From: Collinsella aerofaciens
Lineage (GTDB): Bacteria > Actinomycetota > Coriobacteriia > Coriobacteriales > Coriobacteriaceae
DNA length: 64,000 nucleotides
Assembly: GCF_963360655.1 (NCBI RefSeq)
Contig: NZ_OY725712.1
Span: forward strand, 1,302,001-1,366,000
Reading direction: 5' to 3'
The position numbers were made by a program, and so were the translations under genes. The notes under the pieces were generated by a model. The model searched no databases and was not told where the DNA came from. It was given only the letters and a program-made list of their open reading frames with translations. Each line of letters begins with the position of its first letter. The stretch's first letter is position 1. Below are positions 7,525-16,179 of this stretch, piece by piece.

Positions 7525-8781
7525 CTAGGCGGACTTCTTCTTGCTGTCGGAGACCATCATGTAGACGGTGAGCACGACGGCGATGGCGGCGATCACAATG
7601 GCGCCGTAGAAGGACTGCTGGTAGGCGGCGCTGCCAGCCTCGGCGTGATACAGCACGGCGGTGATGGGCTGGCTGATCCAGGTGGAAGCGGCATAGCCCA
7701 AAAACATGATGCCGTAGTTGACGCCGATGTTGCTGGTGCCGAAGGCGCCACCGGTGAGCGGCGGGTAGATGACGAGCAGGGCGCCAAAGCTAAAGCCGAG
7801 CAGGGCGAGCGCCACAAAGAACATACTCTGCGTAAAGCTCATCGACATGATGACGAGTGCGACGATGGTGACGACAAGGCTGATGAGCAGCGACTTATAG
7901 GCGCCGAGCTTGTCGATGATCTGGCCAAAGGACAGACGGCCAACCAGGTTGGCGCAGGTGTTGACGGAGACCACCACACCGCCGAGGGCGACGGCCGCGG
8001 CGCTCGTGGGGTCGGCGAAGAGCTGGACGGCGGCGATGGAGGCAACCTTGCCCACGAGCAGGGTGCCCGCGGTGGCGGCAAAGGCGAAGGTGACGATGAG
8101 AACCCAGAAGCGCGGGGTCTTGACCATCTCGCCCGGGGTGAGGTCGCCGAAGGTACCGGCATGCGCGCCGCCCTTGGGGGCCTCGAAGCCCTCGGGCAGC
8201 CAACCGGCCTCGGGGGCCTTCAGGAACAGGGCGGAGGCGGTGATCATCACAAAGAAGATAACGCCGAGCGCCTTAAGGGCGCCAAAGATTCCCAGGCTTG
8301 GGATGAGCAGCGAGGCGAGCACCGGGGACAGCACGGCGGGGCCGGCGGTCGAAGCGGCCAGGGTGATGCCGGAGGCAAGGCCCTTCTTGTCGATGAACCA
8401 CTTCTGACCCGTGGTGAGCGCCGGGTTGTAGCCCAGGCCGTTGCCGATGGCGGCGACGAGCGAGAACCACAGGTAGAACTGCCACGGCTCGGTGACGGTG
8501 CCGGACATGAACCAGCCCACGCCGTAGCACACGGCGGCGGCGATCACGACGTTGCGCGGGCCGATCTTGTCGGAGATGCGGCCGGCGAAGATGCCCGTCA
8601 CGGCCATGATGGTCTGGAAGACCGGGAAAGCCCAGGTAAGGGCGCTGGACCACTCGGGGTAGACGGCGAGCAGGTTCTTGCTCACGACGGAATACAGCGC
8701 GATGGAGCTGATGAAGAACATGGTGACGCACGCGGCGGAAAGCACGACGGCGCGACCCTTGTTGGAGTTGGTGGAAGCCAT
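7525..8781 (-). CDS. MFS transporter, OxlT-like (oxalate/formate antiporter family)
   Basis: A 418-residue major-facilitator protein with about 12 membrane spans. The loop GRISDKIGPR between helices 2 and 3 is the family A motif, and a related loop (GRLSFGQIIDKLG) occurs in the second half. QKWFIDKKGLASG resembles the OxlT subgroup, which carries organic anions. It stands between an SDR and a Gfo/Idh dehydrogenase in one leftward operon, so it probably imports their substrate; this is inferred only from position. Confidence 0.88.
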   Translation of the reverse strand: MASTNSNKGRAVVLSAACVTMFFISSIALYSVVSKNLLAVYPEWSSALTWAFPVFQTIMAVTGIFAGRISDKIGPRNVVIAAAVCYGVGWFMSGTVTEPWQFYLWFSLVAAIGNGLGYNPALTTGQKWFIDKKGLASGITLAASTAGPAVLSPVLASLLIPSLGIFGALKALGVIFFVMITASALFLKAPEAGWLPEGFEAPKGGAHAGTFGDLTPGEMVKTPRFWVLIVTFAFAATAGTLLVGKVASIAAVQLFADPTSAAAVALGGVVVSVNTCANLVGRLSFGQIIDKLGAYKSLLISLVVTIVALVIMSMSFTQSMFFVALALLGFSFGALLVIYPPLTGGAFGTSNIGVNYGIMFLGYAASTWISQPITAVLYHAEAGSAAYQQSFYGAIVIAAIAVVLTVYMMVSDSKKKSA

Positions 8782-8847
8782 TGGACTCTTTCTAATCGAT
8801 ACGGAGGAGGAACAGGCGTGTCCGCGGGTCCTCCCTGTCGGGTTGGT

Positions 8848-9729
8848 TTACTGGTCAGTCGGCTTGGCGACGCCGGACTCATCGGACCAAAGCTCGACAC
8901 CCTTGTTCTTGAGGTAGTTGTCGGCATAGGCGCGACGGCCGCCGGGCTTGGCGGTGAGGTCGCCCATCATATTGGAGAAGCCACCATCGACCTTGATGGC
9001 GTCGCCGGTGGTAAAGTCCGAGCGCTTGGACGCCAGGAACATGACGGCGTTGGCGATATCACTGACCTCGCCGATGCGACGCGTGGCGATCAGGCGGCTG
9101 CGGCTCTTTTCGACCTCGGGGTCGGCGTAGAAGTTGGCCGACATCGGGGTCTTAACGAAGCAGGGCTCGACGCAGTTGGAGCGGACGCCGTAGGGGCCCC
9201 ACTCGGCGGCGAGCATCTTGGACATCATGTTGACGCCGGCCTTGGTGGAGCTGTACACGCCCGAGAACGTCTCGGGGGAGTGGCTGGCGACGGTCGAGAT
9301 ATGCACCAGGCGGCCCTGGCCGGCCTTGATCATCTCGCGACCAAAGCGCTGCGAGGTGATGAAGTAACCGGTGAGATTGACGTTGAGCACCTGCTCCCAG
9401 TCGCTCAGCGGCAGGTCCTCCATGGCGGCGAAGCGCAGGATGCCGGCGGTGTTGACGAGAACGTCGACGCGGCCGAAGTCGGCGATGGTGGCGTCGACGG
9501 CGGCCTGAACCTCGGCCTCGTCGGTGGCGTTCATCTTGTAACCCTCGGCGTGGATGCCAAACTCGGCGGCGAGGTCGGCGGCAGCGGCCTTGACCTTTTC
9601 CTCGTCCAGATCGAGCAGGACGACGTTAGCGCCGTTGCGGGCGAACTCGCGGCAAATCTCGACGCCCATACCGCCGAGTGCGCCGGTCACGGCGCAGACA
9701 TCGCCCTCGAGCTTAAGCCAGTTGCTCAT
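8848..9729 (-). CDS. SDR family NAD(P)-dependent oxidoreductase
   Basis: A 293-residue classical short-chain dehydrogenase. Cofactor motif TGALGGMG is at residues 15-22, NTAG at 93-96, and the catalytic Ser145-Tyr159-Lys163 set (ISTVAS, YSSTK) is complete. It is about 35 residues longer than the usual 250-260, owing to a C-terminal tail after the VDGGF motif. First gene of the leftward three-gene operon and divergent from a LysR regulator, which likely controls it. Substrate unknown. Confidence 0.92.
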   Translation of the reverse strand: MSNWLKLEGDVCAVTGALGGMGVEICREFARNGANVVLLDLDEEKVKAAAADLAAEFGIHAEGYKMNATDEAEVQAAVDATIADFGRVDVLVNTAGILRFAAMEDLPLSDWEQVLNVNLTGYFITSQRFGREMIKAGQGRLVHISTVASHSPETFSGVYSSTKAGVNMMSKMLAAEWGPYGVRSNCVEPCFVKTPMSANFYADPEVEKSRSRLIATRRIGEVSDIANAVMFLASKRSDFTTGDAIKVDGGFSNMMGDLTAKPGGRRAYADNYLKNKGVELWSDESGVAKPTDQ

Positions 9730-9848
9730 AGGAACTTCCCTTCTTGTGCCTCCCGGTGGGTCGCTCCCATTAACCGACCCACGTGGTTTTCGCTGGTTAT
9801 CGTATGCTTTGCATTTGCGCAGGTGAATTGCATATTTGTTAGAATGGC

Positions 9849-9865
9849 GTTAACCGTAGGTTTAC
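9849..9865. promoter_or_regulatory. Candidate LysR-type binding site in the divergent promoter region
   Basis: GTTAACC 9849-9855 and GGTTTAC 9859-9865 form an imperfect dyad (6 of 7 bp, 3-nt centre) midway between the divergent SDR operon and the LysR gene. LysR regulators usually bind such dyads and control the neighbouring divergent gene. A second short palindrome, TGTGGCCACA, lies at 9930-9939 close to the LysR start. Confidence 0.35.
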
Positions 9866-9961
9866 ACCGTGCGATGCAGTTTTTCTCAATTGAGCGCGTG
9901 ACCTGCGAAAACAACCCCCTGTGGCATCATGTGGCCACAGACGCGAAAACGGGAGATTGAC

Positions 9962-10840
9962 GTGTACGATCGACGACTTGAGGCCATATCGGCCGCCGCG
10001 GAGCTGGGAAGCTTCTCGCGTGCGGCGGCAAAATTGCGCGTGTCGACCCCGGCACTCGTCAAGCAGGTGTCGGGCTTCGAGGCCGAGTTCGGCATCACGC
10101 TGTTCGAGCGCTCGCACTCGGGTGTCAAGGTGACGCCGGCCGGCGCCCTGCTGGTGGACGACGCGCGCTCGATCATGCGGCAGTCCGAGGACGCGCTACG
10201 CCGTGCCAGACGCGCGGCGGGCGATGGCGGTGCCGTGCGTCTGGGCGTGTCGATGATGTGCCCGGGGCGCCAAACGCTGTCGATGTGGTCGGACATTCAC
10301 GATCTGGAACCGTCGCTGCGATTTGAGATCGTGCCGGTAAGCGACCTCTATGACGAGCGCGAATCCGTCATGCGCAGCCTTGGTCGCGAGGTGGATGTAG
10401 TGCAGTCGAGTTTTTCGACCCCACGCTGGGGTGATGCCTGCCAAAAGCTCCGCATCGTTAACGTGCCGTTTTATATCGACCTGCCGCGTACGAGCCCGCT
10501 GGCGCGTAAGACGCGCATCACGGTCGCCGACTTGGAGGGCATGCGCCTGCGCGTGCTCCGCCACGGCAACGACGCAATGGACAGTCTGCGCATCGACCTT
10601 CTGGCCGACGGCGGCGTTGACGTGATCGACGTGGACAGCTTTGACTTTGCGCTCTTTAACGAGGCGGAGGAAAAGGGCGACGCGGTGCTCACCTGCGGGG
10701 CGTGGTCGGGGGTGCACCCGGTCTTTGTGGGCGTGCCGTTCCTGTGCGGCCGTGAGGTGCCGGTCTTTTTGCACTATCCGCTCGAGCCCACCCTCCAAGT
10801 CCAAAAATTCGTCAACGCCATGGCCCAGCTTCTCACCTAG
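9962..10840 (+). CDS. LysR family transcriptional regulator
   Basis: A 292-residue protein. The winged helix-turn-helix occupies roughly residues 1-60 (AAELGSFSRAAAKLRVS, TLFERSHSGVKVT), followed by a periplasmic-binding-like effector domain. GTG 9962 is chosen over ATG 9929 because GGGAG lies 6 nt before it and the family starts at this YDRRLEAI helix. Divergent from the SDR-MFS-Gfo/Idh operon and most likely its regulator; the inducer is unknown. Confidence 0.88.
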   Translation: MYDRRLEAISAAAELGSFSRAAAKLRVSTPALVKQVSGFEAEFGITLFERSHSGVKVTPAGALLVDDARSIMRQSEDALRRARRAAGDGGAVRLGVSMMCPGRQTLSMWSDIHDLEPSLRFEIVPVSDLYDERESVMRSLGREVDVVQSSFSTPRWGDACQKLRIVNVPFYIDLPRTSPLARKTRITVADLEGMRLRVLRHGNDAMDSLRIDLLADGGVDVIDVDSFDFALFNEAEEKGDAVLTCGAWSGVHPVFVGVPFLCGREVPVFLHYPLEPTLQVQKFVNAMAQLLT

Positions 10841-10892
10841 CTCACCTGGGACGGGGCTCTTTTGGCTACTTTTGCCGTCCTACCTGCGCAAT

Positions 10893-10917
10893 GCGAAAAA
10901 TGAGGTGCGAAAAATGA
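10893..10917 (+). promoter_or_regulatory. Tandem GCGAAAAATGA repeat and -10 box upstream of the pilus locus
   Basis: GCGAAAAATGA occurs at 10893-10903 and again at 10907-10917 (14-nt period). A good -10 hexamer TATAAT follows at 10934-10939. This is the likely control region of the pilus operon; no convincing -35 box was found, so an activator binding the repeats is plausible. Nothing else was recognised in 10841-11007. Confidence 0.4.
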
Positions 10918-11024
10918 CTCCAAATCGGTCACGTATAATTTTGCTTTTGCCCTGAGCTGGTTGTAGAATGACAAGGCCTAAACGAACTACTTGTGCAGCT
11001 TGCTCGAATGCTCGGGCTGCGGCT

Positions 11025-11031
11025 GGGGGGG
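11025..11031 (+). repeat. G7 tract in the pilus adhesin leader
   Basis: Seven consecutive G, separated by 7 nt from a GTG at 11039 that is in frame with the ATG 11069 signal-peptide frame. It may act as a G-rich ribosome-binding site of variable length. A short upstream frame from ATG 11008 reads into it in another register. Confidence 0.4.
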
Positions 11032-11105
11032 TGCGCCCGTGCAGGGTCCTTTCGGTCATATTGCGTCGATGCGCCGCAGCTTTGTGATGTTGCTAGCGGT
11101 CTTAT

Positions 11106-14100
11106 GTGCGTTCGTTATGGTCGGGGGGGGGGTTGCCCTCGCGTGCGTACGGTGACGATGGCAACCTTATAGCGAACCCAACCTTTACCAACCAAGCTTC
11201 TGGTTGGTCGACGACCTCTCCGAGAAAGAGAATCGGCGAGGCGTCGCACCTCGACCTCCCCACGAAGCTCCTCAACGGTCAAAGAAACCTCAAACAAGCT
11301 AACGGTAATCACTTTGCGCTTGCGTGGAATCTTAAGCCACAGGATACCGATGCTTATTTTGAACCCGGATCAACCTACACCACCTTTTCCACCCAGAGCG
11401 GCTCCACGTACGAGTGGGGCCTCAACCATCGCGCCGCAACCGAACATGACGTGCTGATGCTCACGATGGGTCCTCAACAGGCGAATCTGTCGGTTAACAA
11501 CGCAGGCCAAGACCAGCTCATGCAGCTGCGGACTTGGCTTAAGGCGCAGGGCAAGATGCCCCAGGGAAATACCGTTGAGCAGTACACCGTTTACAGCGAT
11601 TCCTTTGCTGCAAATGGCGGCTTTGCTGGTAGCAGCGCCGACGGATCCCACTTCTCGTTTGAGCAGGGCGACGGTCGCATTGCGCTTTCTGTGTGGCTCG
11701 TAAGCTCTAACGGACAGGGTTGGTTCTCATTTGGCACCAACAGTACACACTATTATCGAGCGCTTCCCGAGCAAGACGATGAGTTTGCCTATCGGGCAGT
11801 CTATACCGCAGCGTCCGAAAATACGATGCTTGCACTAACTTGCTACGATTCAAATCTTACGGGGGCAAACGAACAATACCGGGAGTGGTTTGGCAATCTG
11901 GTCAATGACGTTCACGTGGAAAAGCAGGGCACGCGTGACATTTATACTGACTTTGGCAAGGTATATCAAGAAAATTCGTCCGAGACCATGACAACGTTAA
12001 ATAACTATGCGTTCTCGACCTCGAATCTTAAGAACGAAAATACGAACATTGCTAACGGCAGTTTTGAAGACGATATACATCTAGGGAACAAGAGCACCAG
12101 CAAGTTTACGCTGTGCTCGCCCCATTGGCGCACGACCGAGACGGACCATCGTATCGAGATCGTTGCCCAGAACGACTACTATATCGACCCAGTTGGACAT
12201 TCTGTTCCATTTGCACCCTCGGATGGCGAGTACGCCGCCGAGCTCAACGCACACGAGGCGAGTTCGCTCTACCAATATGTGACGACCGAGCCGGGAAAAC
12301 AGTATGAGTGGGGGCTCGACCACCGCGGCCGCTCGGGTCGAGACGCCATGGCCCTTATCATCGGTCCGCGACAAGAAAACGAGCCGTACAAGGACAATCA
12401 AAAGGCACTCGATCAGTACCAGCAAATTGTTCAATGGATTCAAATGAGCGTCGACAACTATGTCGGCTTGGATGTGGTCAATTTTTCCCAATCGGGCTGC
12501 AGCAAAAAGATCATCCTGTATTCAACCAAGTTTGACAAAGTGGGCGGATTTGCCAATGCGTCCAGCGGAAGCGCGTTCTCATGGACGGCCGATGCGGAGC
12601 ATACCGAAAAATGGTGCGTATGGATCATGGCGTCCGAAAACGACGCGTGGGCTTCCTACGGTTCCAACGCGCTCGAGCAGAGCAAAAAGGTTGACTACGA
12701 CTATACCTACACCATTCCGGATGGCCAAAACCAGAGCGTCTTTGCTTTTGTGGCCTACAACACGGCCAACGGGAGCAATTCGACCGGCAACTTCCTCGAC
12801 AATATCTCGTTTAGGGAGTTCTATCGCATCGAGACATACACGACGCCCAACGGAAGCGGAACGTATTTTTATAACGCCAATACCAAGACGGCGGACTTTA
12901 CCTATGCCAAAAACTACGTAGGTAAACAGGAGAAGAACTCCTACTTTATGGTCGATGCCAAACGCGATGACGGGGCAGTCTTTATCGGTGCTTTTGTCAA
13001 CGGCGAGTTCTATTCCGCAGACGACGACGCACATTGGACCAGATTGGAAGATGGTACCTATCGCTTTGAGGCCGACAAGGTCACAAAGCACTACAAAGTG
13101 CACCTCGTGTTTTCCAAGGCAGGCGTTCAATACGATGTGAACGGCGGCAAAGCGTATCACTACGATCCGCACAATGAGTCCACGGGCGATTTCGTACAGC
13201 TTTCTGGCGCTGGAGCGAGCTATACCTCCCATGCTGCCGTTGGACAAAACGACGACTGGAAGTTTATGGGCTGGGAGTACGCGGGCTCGGGAAAAGCCGT
13301 TCGCTTCGATGCCAAACACACGGTGACCCATACAGCTCCCGAGGGCACCACGGATTCCGGCACTCTTACCATTAAGGGCAAGAAGGTCAATCCGGATACC
13401 GGTGCTGTGGGCGATGCGGTAACCGTCGAAAACATTCCCGAGAGCCAGGGCGCGACGTTCGTGGCGCAATGGAAGTATCGTCAGGCCTTTGTTGCCCAGC
13501 TTAAAAATGCCGATGGCACGTGGAGCAACGTAACGACGGGCGGCACGGTCAGCTCCAAGCTTAAGGGGGCAAAGGGCTCCATCGATGCCGGGGATGGCTC
13601 GGGCAAGGACGAGGACGCGTACAAAAAATCGGGCGTTGCCTACTTTGTGGATGACGGCACGTTTGTGGAGGCGGTGGCCGCTCCCAAGGAGGGCTATCAC
13701 TTTGAGGGTTGGTACGACCTATCGAATCCGGACGCCCCGGAGCTGCTGTCGTCTTCACCCACCTATACGTACAACGTGAAGGACCGCCATACGGGATGCG
13801 TATACGCACGATTCACCCCGCGCACCTACACACTCAAGGTTTCCAAGAGCGTTACGGGCAATATGGGCGACAAGCGTGCCTACTTTAAGATGACGGCGAC
13901 CTTTACGGGCCTCAAGGCTGGTCAGACCTACGCCATCGAGTATTCGGATGCGTCTGCCCAAGGCAGCCATGCGCTCGTGGCGCGACCGAATGATCGGGCC
14001 GAGACCGTGGAAAACAAGACGGCCTTTACGGCCGATGGCCAGGGCAAGGCGACCGTGCCGTTTGCCGTTAAGGACGGCCTGACCGTTTCGATTAAGGCGC

Positions 14101-14375
14101 TGGATTACAACGCGGTCTATACCGTGAGCGAAGACGATTATTCGTCGTTGGGGTACCACGCCGAGCTTGCGGGTGCGAGCGGCACGCTCAACGGTCCGCG
14201 TGTGACCGTTGCCGTTGAAGCTAAGGCCACCAATTCCCGACAGGTCGCGGTGCCTACGGGTATTACGCGCAACCCCATCTATGCCCTGGCGATTTTGGCC
14301 GCCGGCGTGCTGTTGGCTACGGGCATGGTTGCGCTGCGTTTACGCCGCGGCTCCAAGAGGGGCGGGCGCCTATGA
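11106..14375 (+). CDS. Ancillary pilus adhesin, Cpa-position, signal peptide out of frame at a G10 tract
   Basis: The intact frame 11106-14375 encodes 1089 residues. From ATG 11069 a perfect signal peptide (MRRSFVMLLAVLCAFVMV) begins, but it is in another frame; removing one G from the run 11123-11132 joins it to LPSRAYG and the rest of the protein. Two related N-terminal modules (about residues 18-270 and 314-575) share YEWGL(N/D)HR and MxGPRQ-like blocks. Then come InlB/Listeria-Bacteroides-type repeats (about 716 and 861), a DUF7601-like pilin domain (from about 907), the sorting motif VPTG (1049-1052), a membrane helix and a basic tail. As sequenced it is either off or made without an export signal from GTG 11106. 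First gene of the pilus operon; overlaps the next by 4 nt. Probably a tip or base adhesin; ligand unknown. Confidence 0.8.
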   Translation: MRSLWSGGGLPSRAYGDDGNLIANPTFTNQASGWSTTSPRKRIGEASHLDLPTKLLNGQRNLKQANGNHFALAWNLKPQDTDAYFEPGSTYTTFSTQSGSTYEWGLNHRAATEHDVLMLTMGPQQANLSVNNAGQDQLMQLRTWLKAQGKMPQGNTVEQYTVYSDSFAANGGFAGSSADGSHFSFEQGDGRIALSVWLVSSNGQGWFSFGTNSTHYYRALPEQDDEFAYRAVYTAASENTMLALTCYDSNLTGANEQYREWFGNLVNDVHVEKQGTRDIYTDFGKVYQENSSETMTTLNNYAFSTSNLKNENTNIANGSFEDDIHLGNKSTSKFTLCSPHWRTTETDHRIEIVAQNDYYIDPVGHSVPFAPSDGEYAAELNAHEASSLYQYVTTEPGKQYEWGLDHRGRSGRDAMALIIGPRQENEPYKDNQKALDQYQQIVQWIQMSVDNYVGLDVVNFSQSGCSKKIILYSTKFDKVGGFANASSGSAFSWTADAEHTEKWCVWIMASENDAWASYGSNALEQSKKVDYDYTYTIPDGQNQSVFAFVAYNTANGSNSTGNFLDNISFREFYRIETYTTPNGSGTYFYNANTKTADFTYAKNYVGKQEKNSYFMVDAKRDDGAVFIGAFVNGEFYSADDDAHWTRLEDGTYRFEADKVTKHYKVHLVFSKAGVQYDVNGGKAYHYDPHNESTGDFVQLSGAGASYTSHAAVGQNDDWKFMGWEYAGSGKAVRFDAKHTVTHTAPEGTTDSGTLTIKGKKVNPDTGAVGDAVTVENIPESQGATFVAQWKYRQAFVAQLKNADGTWSNVTTGGTVSSKLKGAKGSIDAGDGSGKDEDAYKKSGVAYFVDDGTFVEAVAAPKEGYHFEGWYDLSNPDAPELLSSSPTYTYNVKDRHTGCVYARFTPRTYTLKVSKSVTGNMGDKRAYFKMTATFTGLKAGQTYAIEYSDASAQGSHALVARPNDRAETVENKTAFTADGQGKATVPFAVKDGLTVSIKALDYNAVYTVSEDDYSSLGYHAELAGASGTLNGPRVTVAVEAKATNSRQVAVPTGITRNPIYALAILAAGVLLATGMVALRLRRGSKRGGRL
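11123..11132 (+). repeat. G10 homopolymer in the adhesin signal peptide, putative phase-variation switch
   Basis: Ten G in a row within the signal-peptide coding region. With ten G, translation from ATG 11069 stops at TGA 11153-11155. With nine (or twelve) it continues into the 1089-residue adhesin. Homopolymeric G runs of this length are classic slipped-strand mispairing sites. Confidence 0.75.
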
Positions 14376-15004
14376 GAAGACATGGCGCCAGCAATGCTGG
14401 TGATGGGCCAGCCGCACGAGCGGCCCCGCAGGGAAGACCCCGGGGCTCGCGGTATTCGGCCGCGTCGAACGTGAGGTTGGGCGCCCATGCGGCGCCAGAT
14501 CTGGGAGAAGCGGACGACCGGCGCGATATCGTGGGTTTTCTGGCGCGCTTGGCATTTTTTGTCGTGACGCTCTGGCTGCTCTTTGGCGTGGTCTTGGGCG
14601 TGGGTGCAGTCACGACTGGCGAGATGGCCCCGCGTATCTGTTCGGGTGACGTCATGCTCTACTGGAGGTTCAGCCAGAGCTTCAACGAGGGTGACGTGGT
14701 GGTATACACCGCGGATGGCGCAGAGCGCCTAGGCCGCGTGGTTGCCCGTCCCGGTGATGAGGTCACGATTACCGAGGAAGGCGAGCTCATGGTTAACGGG
14801 GCTGTTGTTGTGGAAAGCGACATCACCACGCCGACGCCGCGCTATGAGTCTGCTGTGGACTATCCCGTGCGCCTGGGAACGGATGAGTTCTTTGTACTGG
14901 CAGATTTGCGTGAGGGCGGCCACGACAGCCGCCTGTACGGGCCGATTGCCCGCTCGCAGATCAAGGGCAACGTGATCAGCGTGCTGCGCAGGTCGAACCT
15001 GTAG
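14372..15004 (+). CDS. SipA-like inactive signal peptidase, pilus assembly factor
   Basis: A 210-residue membrane-anchored protein with the signal peptidase I fold (membrane helix about 54-80, then GEMAPRICSGDV and RVVARPGDE boxes). The two catalytic residues are missing: the Ser of the usual SM box is Glu84, and the Lys before RVV is Gly121. Streptococcus pyogenes SipA likewise lacks the dyad (Asp and Gly) and is needed for pilus polymerisation rather than for cleavage. Start ATG 14372 overlaps the adhesin stop (ATGA). Position between adhesin and pilin matches the FCT order. A normal length and otherwise conserved boxes argue against decay. Confidence 0.85.
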   Translation: MRRHGASNAGDGPAARAAPQGRPRGSRYSAASNVRLGAHAAPDLGEADDRRDIVGFLARLAFFVVTLWLLFGVVLGVGAVTTGEMAPRICSGDVMLYWRFSQSFNEGDVVVYTADGAERLGRVVARPGDEVTITEEGELMVNGAVVVESDITTPTPRYESAVDYPVRLGTDEFFVLADLREGGHDSRLYGPIARSQIKGNVISVLRRSNL

Positions 15005-15055
15005 GCACGGAGATTGGTTTTATTAAGGGCATATGCCCGAGAGGAAGGATGCAAC

Positions 15056-16159
15056 ATGAAAACTGGAAAGAGACGACTGACAGCATTTGCAGTTGTGGCT
15101 GCCACGATGCTGCTGGCTTTGGTGGGAGTTGTCGCGCCCGCGTGGGCGGAGGACAGTGCCGCTCAACCGCATCTGCCGGTAAAAGACAACAAGGTTACGA
15201 TCACCTCGACGCTTGCCATGAATGAGAATGCCGTGGTGCCTAATGCGACGTTTAACTATTCGATTGCGCCGGCGGATGAGGAGAGTGAGCTTACGAGCAC
15301 GAGCGGTATGCCCGTTTATGCTGGAGTGACAGACGCCGTCACGCTTTCGCCGACTTCCGTTAATTTTTCCAACAAAGACCTTACAAGCACAGAGAATACC
15401 GGTGAGAAAACTAAGACAATAACCGCCAAACTGAGTGCCGAAATTAAAACCTCTCTGTTCAAGGCTCCGGGTATCTATCGATATAAAATTACGCAGACGC
15501 CGTCAGGGCTGGACGGTCTCAACGTTACATACAATGAGCTCTTCCTGGATGTTTACGTAGAAAACGAAGAGAATGGCGGTTCGGGCTATGTTGTTAAGGG
15601 CTGTATTCTTAGAACAGAAGCAGGCTCGGGCGAGAAGACCGCAGGTTTTTTGAACAAATATGTCACCCATAAGCTGACCATCACAAAGGTCGTCATGGGC
15701 AACCAAGGTGACAAGAATAAGGACTTTAATTTTACCTTCACGATTAAAGGCGCTGACGGGGAGAGCTATGAGTACGCCACTGTGAAAAACGGTGCCACCA
15801 CCATGAGCCAAACTCCAGCTACGTCGGGAACTGCGGTTACCGTAAGCCTTAAGCATGGGGAATCCGTCATCGTTTACGGTCTCTCATCGGAGGATAAATT
15901 CGCCGTAACTGAGGCGGATTATCATGGCGACGGTTATAAGACGTCGTACAAGATTGGTGATGGCACCAATTCGACAGAAGGTAGCTCTATTGTCGAGAAA
16001 GCTATCGGTGCTTACGACACCACGGTGATCTTTACCAACACCAAGGATGTTACCGTTCCGACCGATGTTATTCGGACGGTCGTTCCCTATGCGGCAATCG
16101 TCGCGTTTGCTGCCGTGATGGGCGTGGTCTTCTTCCGTCCTCGTCGTAATCGTCGTTAA
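15056..16159 (+). CDS. FctA/Spy0128-like major pilin
   Basis: A 367-residue secreted pilin. Signal peptide about 1-31 (cleavage after AWA), two Ig-like isopeptide domains (about 40-203 and 204-333), sorting motif VPTD at 334-337, membrane helix and RPRRNRR tail. Alignment by eye with S. pyogenes Spy0128: the C-terminal domain keeps Lys211, Glu286 and Asn328 for an internal isopeptide bond, whereas in the N-terminal domain Asn200 is kept but the Lys position is Ser51 and the Glu position Gln147. ATG 15056 is chosen for its GAGGAAGG at 7 nt. It follows the SipA-like gene and precedes the sortase, which should polymerise it. Confidence 0.9.
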   Translation: MKTGKRRLTAFAVVAATMLLALVGVVAPAWAEDSAAQPHLPVKDNKVTITSTLAMNENAVVPNATFNYSIAPADEESELTSTSGMPVYAGVTDAVTLSPTSVNFSNKDLTSTENTGEKTKTITAKLSAEIKTSLFKAPGIYRYKITQTPSGLDGLNVTYNELFLDVYVENEENGGSGYVVKGCILRTEAGSGEKTAGFLNKYVTHKLTITKVVMGNQGDKNKDFNFTFTIKGADGESYEYATVKNGATTMSQTPATSGTAVTVSLKHGESVIVYGLSSEDKFAVTEADYHGDGYKTSYKIGDGTNSTEGSSIVEKAIGAYDTTVIFTNTKDVTVPTDVIRTVVPYAAIVAFAAVMGVVFFRPRRNRR

Positions 16160-16179
16160 AACAGCGAGGATTACAGCCG

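Noticed and set aside
8848-9729. Bile-acid hydroxysteroid dehydrogenase for the SDR gene
   Set aside because: Motifs only show a classical SDR; the operon context (OxlT-like MFS, Gfo/Idh) points to a small polar substrate, and no specific residues support a steroid.
11106-11160. GTG 11106 as the genuine start of the pilus adhesin
   Set aside because: It would remove any export signal from a wall-anchored protein, whereas a complete signal peptide stands directly upstream in the neighbouring frame across the G10 run.
14372-15004. Active signal peptidase I
   Set aside because: Both catalytic residues are replaced (Glu84, Gly121), so a SipA-like non-catalytic role is more likely.
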